Both the position numbers and the translations under genes were made by a program. The notes under the pieces were generated by a model, which worked only from the letters and a program-made list of their open reading frames with translations, searched no databases and had not been told where the DNA came from. This document shows positions 1 to 11,600 of a DNA stretch of 64,000 nt, in pieces; position 1 is the stretch's first letter; every line of letters begins with the position of its first letter. Location: NCBI RefSeq assembly GCF_015706575.1, contig NW_024037069.1, positions 30,277,315-30,341,314 of the forward strand. Reading direction: 5' to 3'. Origin of the DNA: Patiria miniata (lineage: Eukaryota > Echinodermata > Asteroidea > Valvatida > Asterinidae).

Positions 1-16
1 TAACATTCCCACATAC

Positions 17-3000
17 CTGTGTTAATCCTTGGCACTCCTTTGGGTCGCGTTCTCGGTCTGAGACGGGTCATGCCCCCTGACTTCTGTTGCATATCTGATA
101 GCCTTTCACTGTAGGTTTTGGTGAACCTTGGTGTGGTGCTGTCGGCGGCTTTAGATGAACCTGGGATTCTTTTGGTGCCTTCATCAAATGAAAAAAAAAG
201 GGAAAATTGGAATAGAATTTTTAAAAATGCAATTGACTGATCGTTGAAAAATCACATACAGTTCTTGATTTCGTCTAAATGACAACAAGCCGGACGGAAT
301 AATTTCACGGGGTGTTTAGTACCTGTATATGATCTTTAATCCAAGTAAGCTTTTTGATAATAATTCAGTAGGTTGCTTTTGGGATAAATGCAAATGAGAT
401 ATAAAATCTCACCATACAATCGTTGTTTGGCCCTGAGCGTCTGCGACGACGTCTTCTTCCCCCCAGTCTCCCCCTTCATCTCCTGCAGCATCTCCGTGTA
501 CGTCTTCTGCGTCCTCACCGACACCGGCTGCTTCCTGGTGACCTCCGGCCTCTGAACCCTGACCACCTGATCAAACGGTTTGGGTCGGTAGAGCTTGGCC
601 GGTTCCGTCTTGGCTCTGGATTCCGCCGAGATTTGGTCATCGTCTGTGAATTCTGTGATTCCTTCCAAGATCCTCCAATCATTGGATTCTCTCGTCTCTT
701 GATTACGCCTGTTCAAGTCCCTACTAGAAGTCGGACCTCTTGCTCCGCGCTCCTCTGATCGCAATCTCCCGGTCCACCTTCCTCCCACTAACTCTTCATC
801 TTCCCTCTCTAGGCTGTAACCAAAATCCTCGCCTCTGGAAGCCCTGGAGTCCGCCCTTCCGTCAACCCCTCCCTGGCTCCGAGCTTGAGGCCTGGGCTTA
901 TACGCCTCGCTGTCGACAAACAAGTACGTCCCCTTTGGTATCTGGCTGGTCGGTCGTTTATCAAGTCTTGAGCTCATCTCTGAGGCTCCTGAGTCTCGGA
1001 GAGTCCTGTCTTTCCTCTTTGTAGTGGATGCAGGGGCTTCTTCCGTTGGAAGCTGAGGTTTTTCGGTAAACATCTCTGCCATGAGCGCCTTGGCCTGCTG
1101 GACTCTCTCATCATGACTAGATTCTATCATATCCCTGAGTATTCAATCAAAACGTAATATGTGAATGGGTCCCGGCAAAATTATCAAAATGGATTTCTTT
1201 TTGGTTTTTCGTTATCATTCTTGGAGGATGACTGCATTAAGGAGTGCATCAAAATTATTAAAATCACAGATGTCAGATGTAACAGGGACAGGAAAAAAAG
1301 TGGACCTCAAATTTATATAGTGACCCACAAAAAACTTGAAGGTCAAAAAGAAAAAACTATGACTTACTTCTTCTTTCTGCCTCTTTCCCCTTCTTGCTTT
1401 TTGATCTCCTTCAAAGACGAAGGGCCCTGAAAGAAAAAAAACAATGTAAATTAAATATTATTGAAAAAATTAATTAACTGTACGACACAACAAAGTTAGG
1501 CAGCTGAAACAGCTGAGCAAGTCCGTTTGTTTGTTGGTTGTCTGGATGTCTATTGGTCTATTTGTGGGTTTGGTGTTTTCTTATTTGTTTTTAATTTCAT
1601 CCCAATTTCTTACCATTTATTCACCAGCTTTCAGTTTTCGAGGATTAACCCTCCCATGCAAACATACATTCTGTGCAAGGTTGTCCTTTCAGTCAAAATC
1701 AGTCAAGTGACTGTTTTTAACGGTTAAGTGCGCCCTGCCCACAAAAAGCAGGATTGACTGGCTGTGACTGTTTATGTAACTTGATACAGCTGTGCTTTGA
1801 CTGTAGGTGATTGATAAGCCAGCTGTGCCCACCAGTTTCCTGCTTTTGTCTGTTGACTGAAGTTGACTAGTCACAGTGCTTGCCTGAAATGTGATCTGAC
1901 TGTTGGTGACTGGCCTGTGTAAAAGGCATGGAAGGGGAAGTGGATAGATTTTTTACTGTCTGTGACTGTTCAAACGGTAGGAGGGATAAGGTACTTCTAA
2001 ATCAACACCTTCTACATCTTATATTAAGCTGCCTGTCTGTTTGTTTGTGTTCCTGTCTATTTGTCTGTCATTTCATTTGATCAGGTTGAAGTTCTTACCA
2101 TTGATACACCAGCCTTAGGGTGATAAGGTTCTCGGTCCTTCTCAATCAATAAACAATGGTTTGTCTTCAACTCAGCTGTCTGTCTGTGTGTCTGGCTGGT
2201 TGCTTGTGGGTCAGTCTGTTTGTCCACAAGTTTGTCCATCCATGCTAGTTCTTACCATTGCATCGCCAGCCTTAAGGTGATAAGGTCTGCATTCCTTCTC
2301 AATCAACAAACACTTGTTTGTCTTCAACTCAGCTGTCTGTCTGTTTGTCTGGCTGATTGTTTGTGGGTCAGTCTGTTTGTCCACAAGTCTGTCCATCCTC
2401 AGTTCTTACCATTGTAACGCCAGCCTTAGGGTGATACGGTGCATAATCCTTCTCAATCAACAAACAATTATTTGTCTTCAACACAGCTGTCTGTCTGTTT
2501 GTCTGGCTGCTTGTTTGTGGGTCAGTCTGTTTGTCCACAAGTCCATCCGTATCCATCCATTCTAAGTTCTTACCATTGATTCCCCAGCCTTAGGGTGAAA
2601 CGGTCTAAGTTCCCTCTCAATCAGTTCCTCTCGTTGTTTCTTATACTCGGCCAGACTCTTGGCCCTTTTGGTCACAGCCCAGTCCTTCAGCTCCTTCCTC
2701 TCTTTGTCACTCCTCTCCGCTGGTTTCCTCCGAGACGGCCATCTATCATCCTCGTCTTCATCTTGTCTCGGAGTCCGTGGTGTGGTGAGGAGTTCCCTGA
2801 TCTGGTCACTGCTGAGTCTCGTGTAGTCTTCCACTCCAGGCTGTTCTGTCATTCTCCTGAATGAAAAAAATACAGTAGTATCAAAGGTTTGCTGGAGATC
2901 AAGCAGTTTTCTTTCCTGAGTGCTTACATGCAACCCACAGTTTGGCCATAAAACTATTGTAGCTGTTGACCACTTATATGGGGGAGTGTGGCTTAGTTGT

Positions 3001-5396
3001 TAGGGTTTGTGACTCGTGATCAGAGGGTCAAGGGTTCGAATCCAGCTGCTGACCATATGTTGTGTCCTTGGGCAAGCCACTTCACCCCACTTGCCTCTCT
3101 CCACCAAGAAGTATAAATGGGTATACCGGGATTAACTGGGGAGTAACCTGTGATGGACTAGCATCACATCCAGGGGGAATAGAAATATTCTATTAGAAAC
3201 TAAAGGCAAACGCTAGCCTGATAAGCCATATAAGCTTGAAATTTTGTTTTACTACTTTACTACATACAAAACAGCCCGTATTGCGGGCCAAATTATTCGT
3301 AGATTTTAAAGGCCATTATCATCATGTTGCCTACACTGGAGACCCCTTGCATTTCCCTTCCTGGCTTGCAAGTTTGGCGTGCTTTTAAAAATTTGGGGGT
3401 TTTTTTTGGGGGGGGGGCTAATTTTGATTACCTCTGTTCCATCTTCTTTCTGGCTGCTTTCTGTTGCTGAGTCGAGATGCCCATCTTCAAGACGTCGCTA
3501 GCATCACCGTCTGCTATGACCTCAGCGATGATGTCACTGACCCCGCTGATGCCTGAGATACCTAGCGTCAAGGCGGTATCCTCAGCCCTGACAACCAACA
3601 GAAGAAATCAAGAAGTTTAAACAGATTTAAAGATCTTTCCCCGCACTACTTCTATTTTCACCCCGAAAATTAGGTTTGTCTTTTCTAATTGCTAACTGCA
3701 ATATAGAAGTTATTCACTTTTGAATGAGAACGAAAACATTCAACCAACATTTAGTTATCGATTTATTCTAATTTACAAAATTTGAATTATTTGTAACCCA
3801 ACAATTATTCTGCTCTCACAAAGTGAATTTGTTTGTGTTCATAATGAGGGTAGGTGGGTTGCAGAAGCCAAAAAATCTGGAATTTTTTTTTTTTTTTAAA
3901 TCAAGCTAAACATACAAATCGAAAACTCTTTAGAATTTTTTTTTTTTTTTTAAAGAGCACAGGGCACACATCTTTAAGTCCCTTAACCCCAATGGGGCCG
4001 GGGCGGAATCTGCCCCGCCCCCCCCCCTCAACTTTTTCCGCGATAGCCTTGAAAATTTTTTTCACGACCCGAGCTGTTCTGACTTTTTAGCCTCGAGCCT
4101 TACGCATCTTTTGATACCAAAAAGATAACACTTTGACATTTGAGAACTGTTTTAAAAGGAAGTTCTACCTTTCAATTCCCGTTTGATTTCCCTCATCATC
4201 TGTAACCGTGGTAACCATTCCAGCCACATCTTTATCGTCCTCCTGTTGTTCCTCTGCTTGTCTGGAATCCTGACTTCTCATACTGTCATCGTGCACTTGA
4301 GCATCAAGTGTGCCAGGGCTGTCTGCATCAGTGTGGTCTGGTAACCGGTAGTCTCTCAGCGAGTAATCTGCCTTTGGTCTGGTGTCACCAGGGGCCATGG
4401 CATCAGTTAAGTTCTCCACTGTGTGCAACATCTACATTGGAAATAGCAGAATGAAAAAAAAATAAGTATTTTACTAACCATGCAGGGGGCATGGAACATA
4501 ATACCTCTTTTCAAATTTATTTTTAGTTTTTATGTTAGCGAACAGTCTAAACATCAGTTGACAATCGGTGATTTTTGAAAAGCTTAGCCTTTTACTGTAA
4601 AATGGTTAGATATTATTTCTGTAGATTAAATTTCACCAATGCGGCCTGGTTTCGATCCAGTTCAGTGGACTGAATTTCAGTTTTTCAAAAATCATGAGTT
4701 ACTTTATGAATTTTTATTTTCTAAAAAAGCATCCCGAATCAACCAAAATCCATTATCCATCACAATCAACCAACATTGTTTGAAAAATACAACAGTGACA
4801 GCAAACCTATAGATTAACATTGGCGGGGATAAACATTCCTAAATCCAAGAAAATACTGTAACACTAAGGCCAAATTTTGTGACTCTGCTAAACATAGCAG
4901 AAAATTCTGTGCTAAAAGAAAGCTCTTTTTACGGGTTAGCGAAGAATTTGGCTCATGTCTATGAGTAGATACAGTTATTAAAGATTCCGTACTCACAGGA
5001 TTAGCGCATAATTTCTTTGCTAGTGCACAGAAGCACATAATGGCTATCAAAAAGCACAGATTTCTGGTAAGAGTTACTTTTAGGACCCCTCTATTTGCTG
5101 GGTTTGAAACATTAGAATGGGTATTAGTTCTCTTATCATGGGAACAGGGTCCTAAAAGTAACTATTACAAGAATGTTATGTTTAGCTGAGACAAAATTGT
5201 ACTGTCTCTCTGAGGTAGTGAGAAGATCTCTCTGCTTCTTACCAGGCTTGTGTTCCTGAAATCCTGCTCTATATTAGCGGCTGACTCCTCGATAGCGTTC
5301 AGTTGCTGATCCATTTGGGCCAACCGTTGGTTCAGTTTCTCCTTGGTGGACTGCCGGGCCGATTCACTACGTGCCTTGCTCTGAGCAACTTGACGA
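17..5396 (-). CDS. Large coiled-coil protein, C-terminal part, CPLANE1-like (partial)
   Basis: Seven exons join in phase on the minus strand: 5243-5396, 4169-4431, 3432-3587, 2574-2856, 1368-1426, 413-1134 and 17-178, giving about 599 residues. Each exon has an AG acceptor and GT donor. The first visible exon starts after an acceptor, so it is not the 5' end; the last ends at a donor, so the gene continues off the left edge. The first exon is a predicted coiled coil (LNQRLAQMDQQL, then IEESAANIEQDF). Later come LGISGISGVSDIIAE, a charged stretch ending RELRPFHPKAGESM, and two related motifs KTYTEMLQEMK and KTYSERLSDMQ. The coiled coil and the repeated KTYxExLxxM motif remind me of the C-terminal region of CPLANE1/JBTS17, a ciliary transition-zone and planar-polarity effector. 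That is from memory and moderate at best; another ciliary scaffold protein is possible. The 5' exons are not in this window. Confidence 0.6.
297..402 (-). mobile_element. Fragment of the AGTCCATCATT-type TTAA MITE
   Basis: This stretch resembles the segment around 31180-31290 (GGAATAATTTCAC, then AAGCTT, then a GGATA/GCAAAT segment). It is an end fragment of the family seen complete at 30736-31293, 36248-36792 and 59107-59610. It stops about 10 bases from the splice donor of the exon 413-1134. Confidence 0.55.
1649..1985. mobile_element. MITE with CCCTCC ends at a TTAA target (piggyBac-like)
   Basis: The left end reads TTAA then CCCTCC; the right end reads GGAGGG then ATAA, a one-base change from TTAA. 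A second copy at 44875-45211 has a right end of GGAGGG then TTAA. The interior is rich in GACTG. TTAA targets with CCC ends are typical of the piggyBac superfamily; there is no coding capacity, so it is non-autonomous. It lies in an intron of the CPLANE1-like gene. Confidence 0.6.
2091..2573 (-). repeat. Tandem triplication of an exon 3' end plus its splice donor
   Basis: Units start with GTTCTTACC at 2091, 2248, 2402 and 2566, giving periods of 157, 154 and 164. The unit at 2566 is the true donor and last codons of exon 2574-2856. In each downstream copy the minus strand still reads LIEK...PYHPKAG..M followed by GTAAGAAC, a full consensus donor. The remainder of the unit is intronic and rich in GTCTGTCTG. 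So three extra copies of an exon end with a usable donor sit just inside the following intron. Confidence 0.85.
2978..3200 (+). mobile_element. tRNA-derived SINE
   Basis: The head has an A-box-like TGGCTTAGTTGTTAGG and a perfect B box GGTTCGAATCC about 45 bases later, followed by the tail motif CCTTGGGCAAGCCACTTCAC and AAGTATAAATGGGTA. The same tail occurs at 24540-24735 and, inverted, three times at 56903-57444. It is the internal pol III promoter plan of a tRNA SINE and lies in an intron. Confidence 0.8.
5072..5163. mobile_element. Small foldback element
   Basis: The two ends are inverted copies: AGTTACTTTTAGGACCC at the left and GGGTCCTAAAAGTAACT at the right, enclosing 58 bases. No target duplication was clear. 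It lies in the intron between exons 5243-5396 and 4169-4431. The preceding 4840-5060 is AT-rich with GCTAAACATAGCAGAAAA motifs, probably an old MITE, otherwise unremarkable. Confidence 0.6.
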
Positions 5397-5503
5397 CTAG
5401 GAGTTTGAAAATGAAATCAAAATTGACACAAAATTATTCAATGGATTAAGAGAGATGATGCTAAATTTATTCAAACGAGACTGCATTCTGAAAAACCTCT
5501 TAC

Positions 5504-5540
5504 ATTAAATTCATTCATTTCATTCATTCATTCATTCTTA
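5504..5540. repeat. (CATT)n microsatellite
   Basis: Repeated ATTC/CATT tetranucleotides with small interruptions. It sits 130 bases before the satellite array begins. Confidence 0.85.
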
Positions 5541-5673
5541 ATTTTCCACATAACTGAAGTTGTATAATAAATTTAAATAGATACAATAAATGTGGATGGA
5601 GTCCCTCAAAAGCAGACATTTAGAATGCCTGAACGATGGAAAAACAAGACAGTTAAACAAACTTTAAAAAAAA

Positions 5674-8600
5674 AGTTCACAGGAGGTGCCTAGAGGCCAG
5701 AATTGAATTCCCTGCAGAGTTCAACTCATCACATTCAGTATCCAGTGAGAAAAGAAAACTTTTAGATTTTTTAAAATGCCCCCAAAACTTCAACGTTTTC
5801 CATAGCCGGCATCATCGAAAAAGTCAGTTTTTGACCCAAAAATCCAACTTCACAAAATCTCCTCAAAAGTTCACACGAGGTGCCTAGAGGCCAGAATTGA
5901 ATTTCCTGAAGAGTTCAACTCATCACATTCAGTATCCAGTGAGAAAGAAAACTTTTTGATTTTTTACCAAATGCCCCCAAAACTTCAACGTTTTCCATAG
6001 CCGGCATCATCGAAAAAGTCAGTTTTTGACCCAAAAATCCAACTTCACCAAATCCCCTCAAAAGTTCACACGAGGTGCCTAGAGGCCAGAATTGAATTCC
6101 CTGAAGAGTTCAACTCATCACATTCAGTATCCAGTGAGAAAAGAAAACTTTTTGATTTTTTACCATATGCCCACAAAACTTCAACGTTTTCCATAGCCGG
6201 CATCATCGAAAAAGTCAGTTTTTGACCCAAAAATCCAACTTCACAAAATCTCCTCAAAAGTTCACACGAGGTGCCTAGAGGCCAGAATTGAATTTCCTGA
6301 AGAGTTCAACTCATCACATTCAGTATCCAGTGAGAAAGAAAGAAAACTTTTTTTTCACCAAATGCCCAAAACTTCAACGTTTTCCATAGCCGGCATCATC
6401 GAAAAAGTCAGTTTTTGACCCAAAAATCCAACTTCACCAAATCCCCTCAAAAGTTCACACGAGGTGCCTAGAGGCCAGAATTGAATTCCCTGAAGAGTTC
6501 AACTCATCACATTCAGTTTCCAGTGAGAAAAGAAAACTTTTTGATTTTTTACCATATGCCCACAAAACTTCAACGTTTTCCATAGCCGGCATCATCGAAA
6601 AAGTCAGTTTTTGACCCAAAAATCCAACTTCACCAAATCTCCCAAAAGTTCAGACGAGGTGCCTAGAGGCCAGAATTCAATTCCCTGAAGAGTTCAACTC
6701 ATCACATTCAGTATCCAGTGAGAAAAGAAAACTTTTTGATTTTTTACCAAATGCCCCCAAAACTTCAACATTTTCCATAGCCGGCATCATCGAAAAAGTC
6801 AGTTTTTGACCCAAAAATCCAACTTCACCAAATCTCCTCAAAGTTCAGACGACGAGTGCCTAGAGGCCAAATTGAATTCCCTGAAGAGTTCAACTCATCA
6901 CAGCCAGAATCCAGTTAGAAAAGAAAACTTTTTGATTTTGTATAAAATGCCCCCAAAACTTCAACGTTTTCCATAGCCGGCATCATCGAAAAAGTCAGTT
7001 TTTGACCCAAAAATCCAACTTCACCAAATCTCCTCAAAAGTTCACACGAGGTGCCTAGAGGCCAGAATTGAATTCCCTGAAGAGTTCAACTCATCACATT
7101 CAGTATCCAGTGAGAAAAGAAAACTTTTTGATTTTTTACAAAATGCCCACAAAACTTCAACGTTTTCCATAGCCGGCATCATCGAAAAAGTCAGTTTTTG
7201 ACCCAAAAATCCAACTTCACCAAATCTCCTCAAAAGTTCACACGAGGTGCCTAGAGGCCAGAATTGAATTCCCTGAAGAGTTCAACTCATCACATTCAGT
7301 ATCCAGTGAGAAAAGAAAACTTTTTGATTTTTTACAAAATGCCCACAAAACTTCAACGTTTTCCATAGCCGGCATCATCGAAAAAGTCAGTTTTTGACCC
7401 AAAAATCCAACTTCACCAAATCTCCTCAAAAGTTCACACGAGGTGCCTAGAGGCCAGAATTGAATTCCCTGAAGAGTTCAACTCACCACATTCAGTATCC
7501 AGTGAGAAAAGAAAACTTTTTGATTTTTTACAAAATGCCCGAAAACTTCAACGTTTCCATAGCCGGCATCATCGAAAAAGACAGTTTTTGACCCAAAAAT
7601 CCAACTTCACCAATCTGCTCCAAAGTTCACACGAGGTGCTCAAAAGTTCACACGAGGTGCCTAGAGACCAGAATTGAAGTTCCTGAAGAAATCAACTCAT
7701 CACATTCAGTATCCAGTAAGAAAAGAAAACTTTTTGATTTTTTCAAAATGCCCCCAAAACTTCAACGTTTTCCATAGCCGGCATCATCGAAAAAGTCAGT
7801 TTTTGACCCAAAAATCCAACTTCACCAAATCTCCTCAAAAGTTCACACGAGGTGCCGAGAGGCCAGAATTGAATTCCCTGAAGAGTTCAACTAATCACAT
7901 TCAGTATCCAGTGAGAAAAGAAAACTTTTTGATTTTTTACAAAATGCCCCCAAAAACTTCAACGTTTTCCATAGCCGGCATCATCGAAAAAGTCAGTTTT
8001 TGACCCAAAAATCGAACTTCACCAAATCTCCTCAAAAGTTCACACGAGGTGCCTAAGGCCAGAATTGAATTCCCTGCAAAGTTCAACTCATCACATTCAG
8101 TATCCAGTGAGAAAAGAAAACTTTTTGATTTTTTACAAAATGCCCCAAAACTTCAACGTTTTCCATAGCCGGCATCATCGAAAAAGTCAGTTTTTGACAC
8201 AAAAATCCAACTTCACCAAATCTCCTCAAAAGTTCACACGAGGTGCCTAGAGGCCAGAATTGAATTCCCTGAAGAGTTCAACTCATCACATTCAGTATCC
8301 AGTGAGAAAAGAAAACTTTTTGATTTTTTACAAAATGCCCCCAAAACTTCAACGTTTTCCATAGCCGGCATCATCGAAAAAGTCAGTTTTTGACCCAAAA
8401 ATCCAACTTCACCAAATCTCCTCAAAAGTTCACACGAGGTGCCTAGAGGCCAGAATTGAATTCCCTGAAGAGTTCAACTCATCACAGCCAGAATCCAGTT
8501 AGAAAAGAAAACTTTTTGATTTTTTATAAAATGCCCCCAAAACTTCAACGTTTTCCATAGCCGGCATCATCGAAAAAGTCAGTTTTTGACCCAAAAATCC

Positions 8601-11600
8601 AACTTCACCAAATCTCCTCAAAGTTCACACGAGGTGCCTAGAGGCCAGAATTGAATTCCCTGAAGAGTTCAACTCATCACATTCAGTATCCAGTGAGAAA
8701 AGAAACTTTTTGATTTTTTACAAAATGCCCCAAAACTTCAACGTTTTCCATAGCCGGCATCATCGAAAAAGTCAGTTTTTGACCCAAAAATCCAACTTCA
8801 CCAAATCTCCTCAAAAGTTCACACGAGGTGCCTAGAGGCCAGAATTGAATTCCCTGAAGAGTTCAACTCATCACATTCAGTATCCAGTGAGAAAAGAAAA
8901 CTTTTTGATTTTTTACAAAATGCCCCGAAAACTTCAACGTTTTCCATAGCCGGCATCATCGAAAAAGACAGTTTTTGACCCAAAAATCCAACTTCACCAA
9001 TCTGCTCCAAAGTTCACACGAGGTGCTCAAAAGTTCACACGAGGTGCCTAGAGACCAGAATTGAGTTCCTGAAGAATCAACTCATCACATTCAGTATCCA
9101 GTGAGAAAAGAAAACTTTTTGATTTTTTTCAAAATGCCCCCAAAACTTCAACGTTTTCCATAGCCGGCATCATCGAAAAAGTCAGTTTTTGACCCAAAAA
9201 TCCAACTTCACCAAATCTCCTCAAAAGTTCACACGAGGTGCCGAGAGGCCAGAATTGAATTCCCTGAAGAGTTCAACTCATCACATTCAGTATCCAGTGA
9301 GAAAAGAAAACTTTTTGATTTTTTACAAAATGCCCACAAAACTTCAACGTTTTCCATAGCCGGCATCATCGAAAAAGTCAGTTTTTGACCCAAAATCGAA
9401 CTTCACCAAATCTCCTCAAAAGTTCACACGAGGTGCCTAAAGGCCAGAATTGAATTCCCTGAAAGTTCAACTCATCACATTCAGTATCCAGTGAGAAAAG
9501 AAAACTTTTTGATTTTTTACAAAATGCCCCAAAACTTCAACGTTTTCCATAGCCGGCATCATCGAAAAAGTCAGTTTTTGACACAAAAATCCAACTTCAC
9601 CAAATCTCCTCAAAAGTTCACACGAGGTGCCTAGAGGCCAGAATTGAATTCCCTGAAGAGTTCAACTCATCACATTCAGTATCCAGTGAGAAAAGAAAAC
9701 TTTTTGATTTTTTACAAATGCCCCCAAAACTTCAACGTTTTCCATAGCCGGCATCATCGAAAAAGTCAGTTTTTGACCCAAAATCCAACTTCACCAAATC
9801 TCCTCAAAAGTTCACACGAGGTGCCTAGAGGCCAGAATTGAATTCCCTGAAGAGTTCAACTCATCACATTCAGTATCCAGTAAGAAAAGAAAACTTTTTG
9901 ATTTTTTACAAAATGCCCCCAAAACTTCAACGTTTTCCATAGCCGGCATCATCAAAAAAGTCAGTTTTTGACCCAAAAATCCAACTTCACCAAATCTACT
10001 CAAAAAATCACACGAGGTGCCTAGAGGCCAGAATTGAATTCCCTGAAGAGTTCAACTCATCACATTCAGTATCCAGTGAGAAAAGAAAACTTTTGATTTT
10101 TTACAAAATGCCCACAAAACCTCAACGTTTTCCATAGCCGGCATCATCGAAAAAGTCAGTTTTTGACCCAAAAATCCAACTTCACCAAATCTCCTCAAAA
10201 GTTCACACGAGGTGCCTAGAGGCCAGAATTGAATTCCCTGAAAAGTTCAACTCATCACATTCAGTATCCAGTGAGAAAAGAAAACTTTTTGATTTTTACC
10301 AAATGCCCCCAAAACTTCAACGTTTTCCATAGCCGGCATCATCGAAAAAGTCAGTTTTTGACCCAAAAATCCAATTTCACCAAATCTGCTAAAAGTTCAC
10401 ACGAGGTGCCTAGAGGCCAGAATTGAATTCCCTGAAGAGTTCAACTCATCACATTCAGTATCCAGTGAGAAAAGAAAACTTTTTGATTTTTTACAAAATC
10501 CGCCCCAAACTTCAACGTTTTCCATAGCCGGCATCATCGAAAAAGTCAGTTTTTGACCCAAAAATCCAACTTCACCAAATCTCCTCAAAAGTTCACACGA
10601 GGTGCCTAGAGGCCAGAATTGAATTCCTGAAGAGTTCAACTCATCACATTCAAGTATCCAGTGAGAAAAGGAAACTTTTTGATTTTTACAAAATGCCCCC
10701 AAAACTTCAACGTTTTCCATAGCCGGCATCATCGAAAAAGTCAGTTTTTGACCCAAAAATCCAACTTCACCAAATCTGCTCAAAAGTTCACACGAGGTGC
10801 CTAGAGGCCAGAATTGAATTCCCTGAAGAGTTCAACTCATCACATTCAGTATCCAGTGAGAAAAGAAAACTTTTTGATTTTTTACAAAATGCCCCAAAAC
10901 TTCAACGTTTTCCATAGCCGGCATCATCGAAAAAGTCAGTTTTTGACCCAAAAATCCAACTTCACCAAATCTGCTCCAAAGTTCACACGAGGTGCCTAGA
11001 GGCCAGAATTGAATTCCCTGAAGAGTTCAACTCATCACATTCAGTATCCAGTGAGAAAAGAAAACTTTTTGATTTTTTACCAAATGCCCAAAACTTCAAC
11101 GTTTTCCATAGCCGGCATCATCGAAAAAGTCAGTTTTTGACCCAAAAATCCAACTTCACCAAATCCCCTCAAAAGTTCACAGAGGTGCCTAGAGGCCAGA
11201 ATTGAATTCCCTGAAGAGTTCAACTCATCACATTCAGTATCCAGTGAGAAAAGAAACTTTTTGATTTTTTACCATATGCCCACAAAACTTCAACGTTTTC
11301 CATAGCCGGCATCATCGAAAAAGTCAGTTTTTGACCCAAAAATCCAACTTCACCAAATCTCCTCAAAAGTTCACACGAGGTGCCTAGAGGCCAGAATTGA
11401 ATTCCCTGAAGAGTTCAACTCATCACATTCAGTATCCAGTGAGAAAAGAAAACTTTTTGATTTTTTACAAAATGCCCCCAAAACTTCAACGTTTTCCATA
11501 GCGGCATCATCGAAAAAGTCAGTTTTTGACCCAAAAATCCAACTTCACCAAATCTCCTCAAAAGTTCACACGAGGTGCCTAGAGGCCAAATTGAATTCCC

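Noticed and set aside
423..1024. Plus-strand open frames over the first gene and over 49108-49889
   Set aside because: They are antisense shadows of the minus-strand exons 413-1134 and 48933-50036, which have splice sites and coherent protein motifs.
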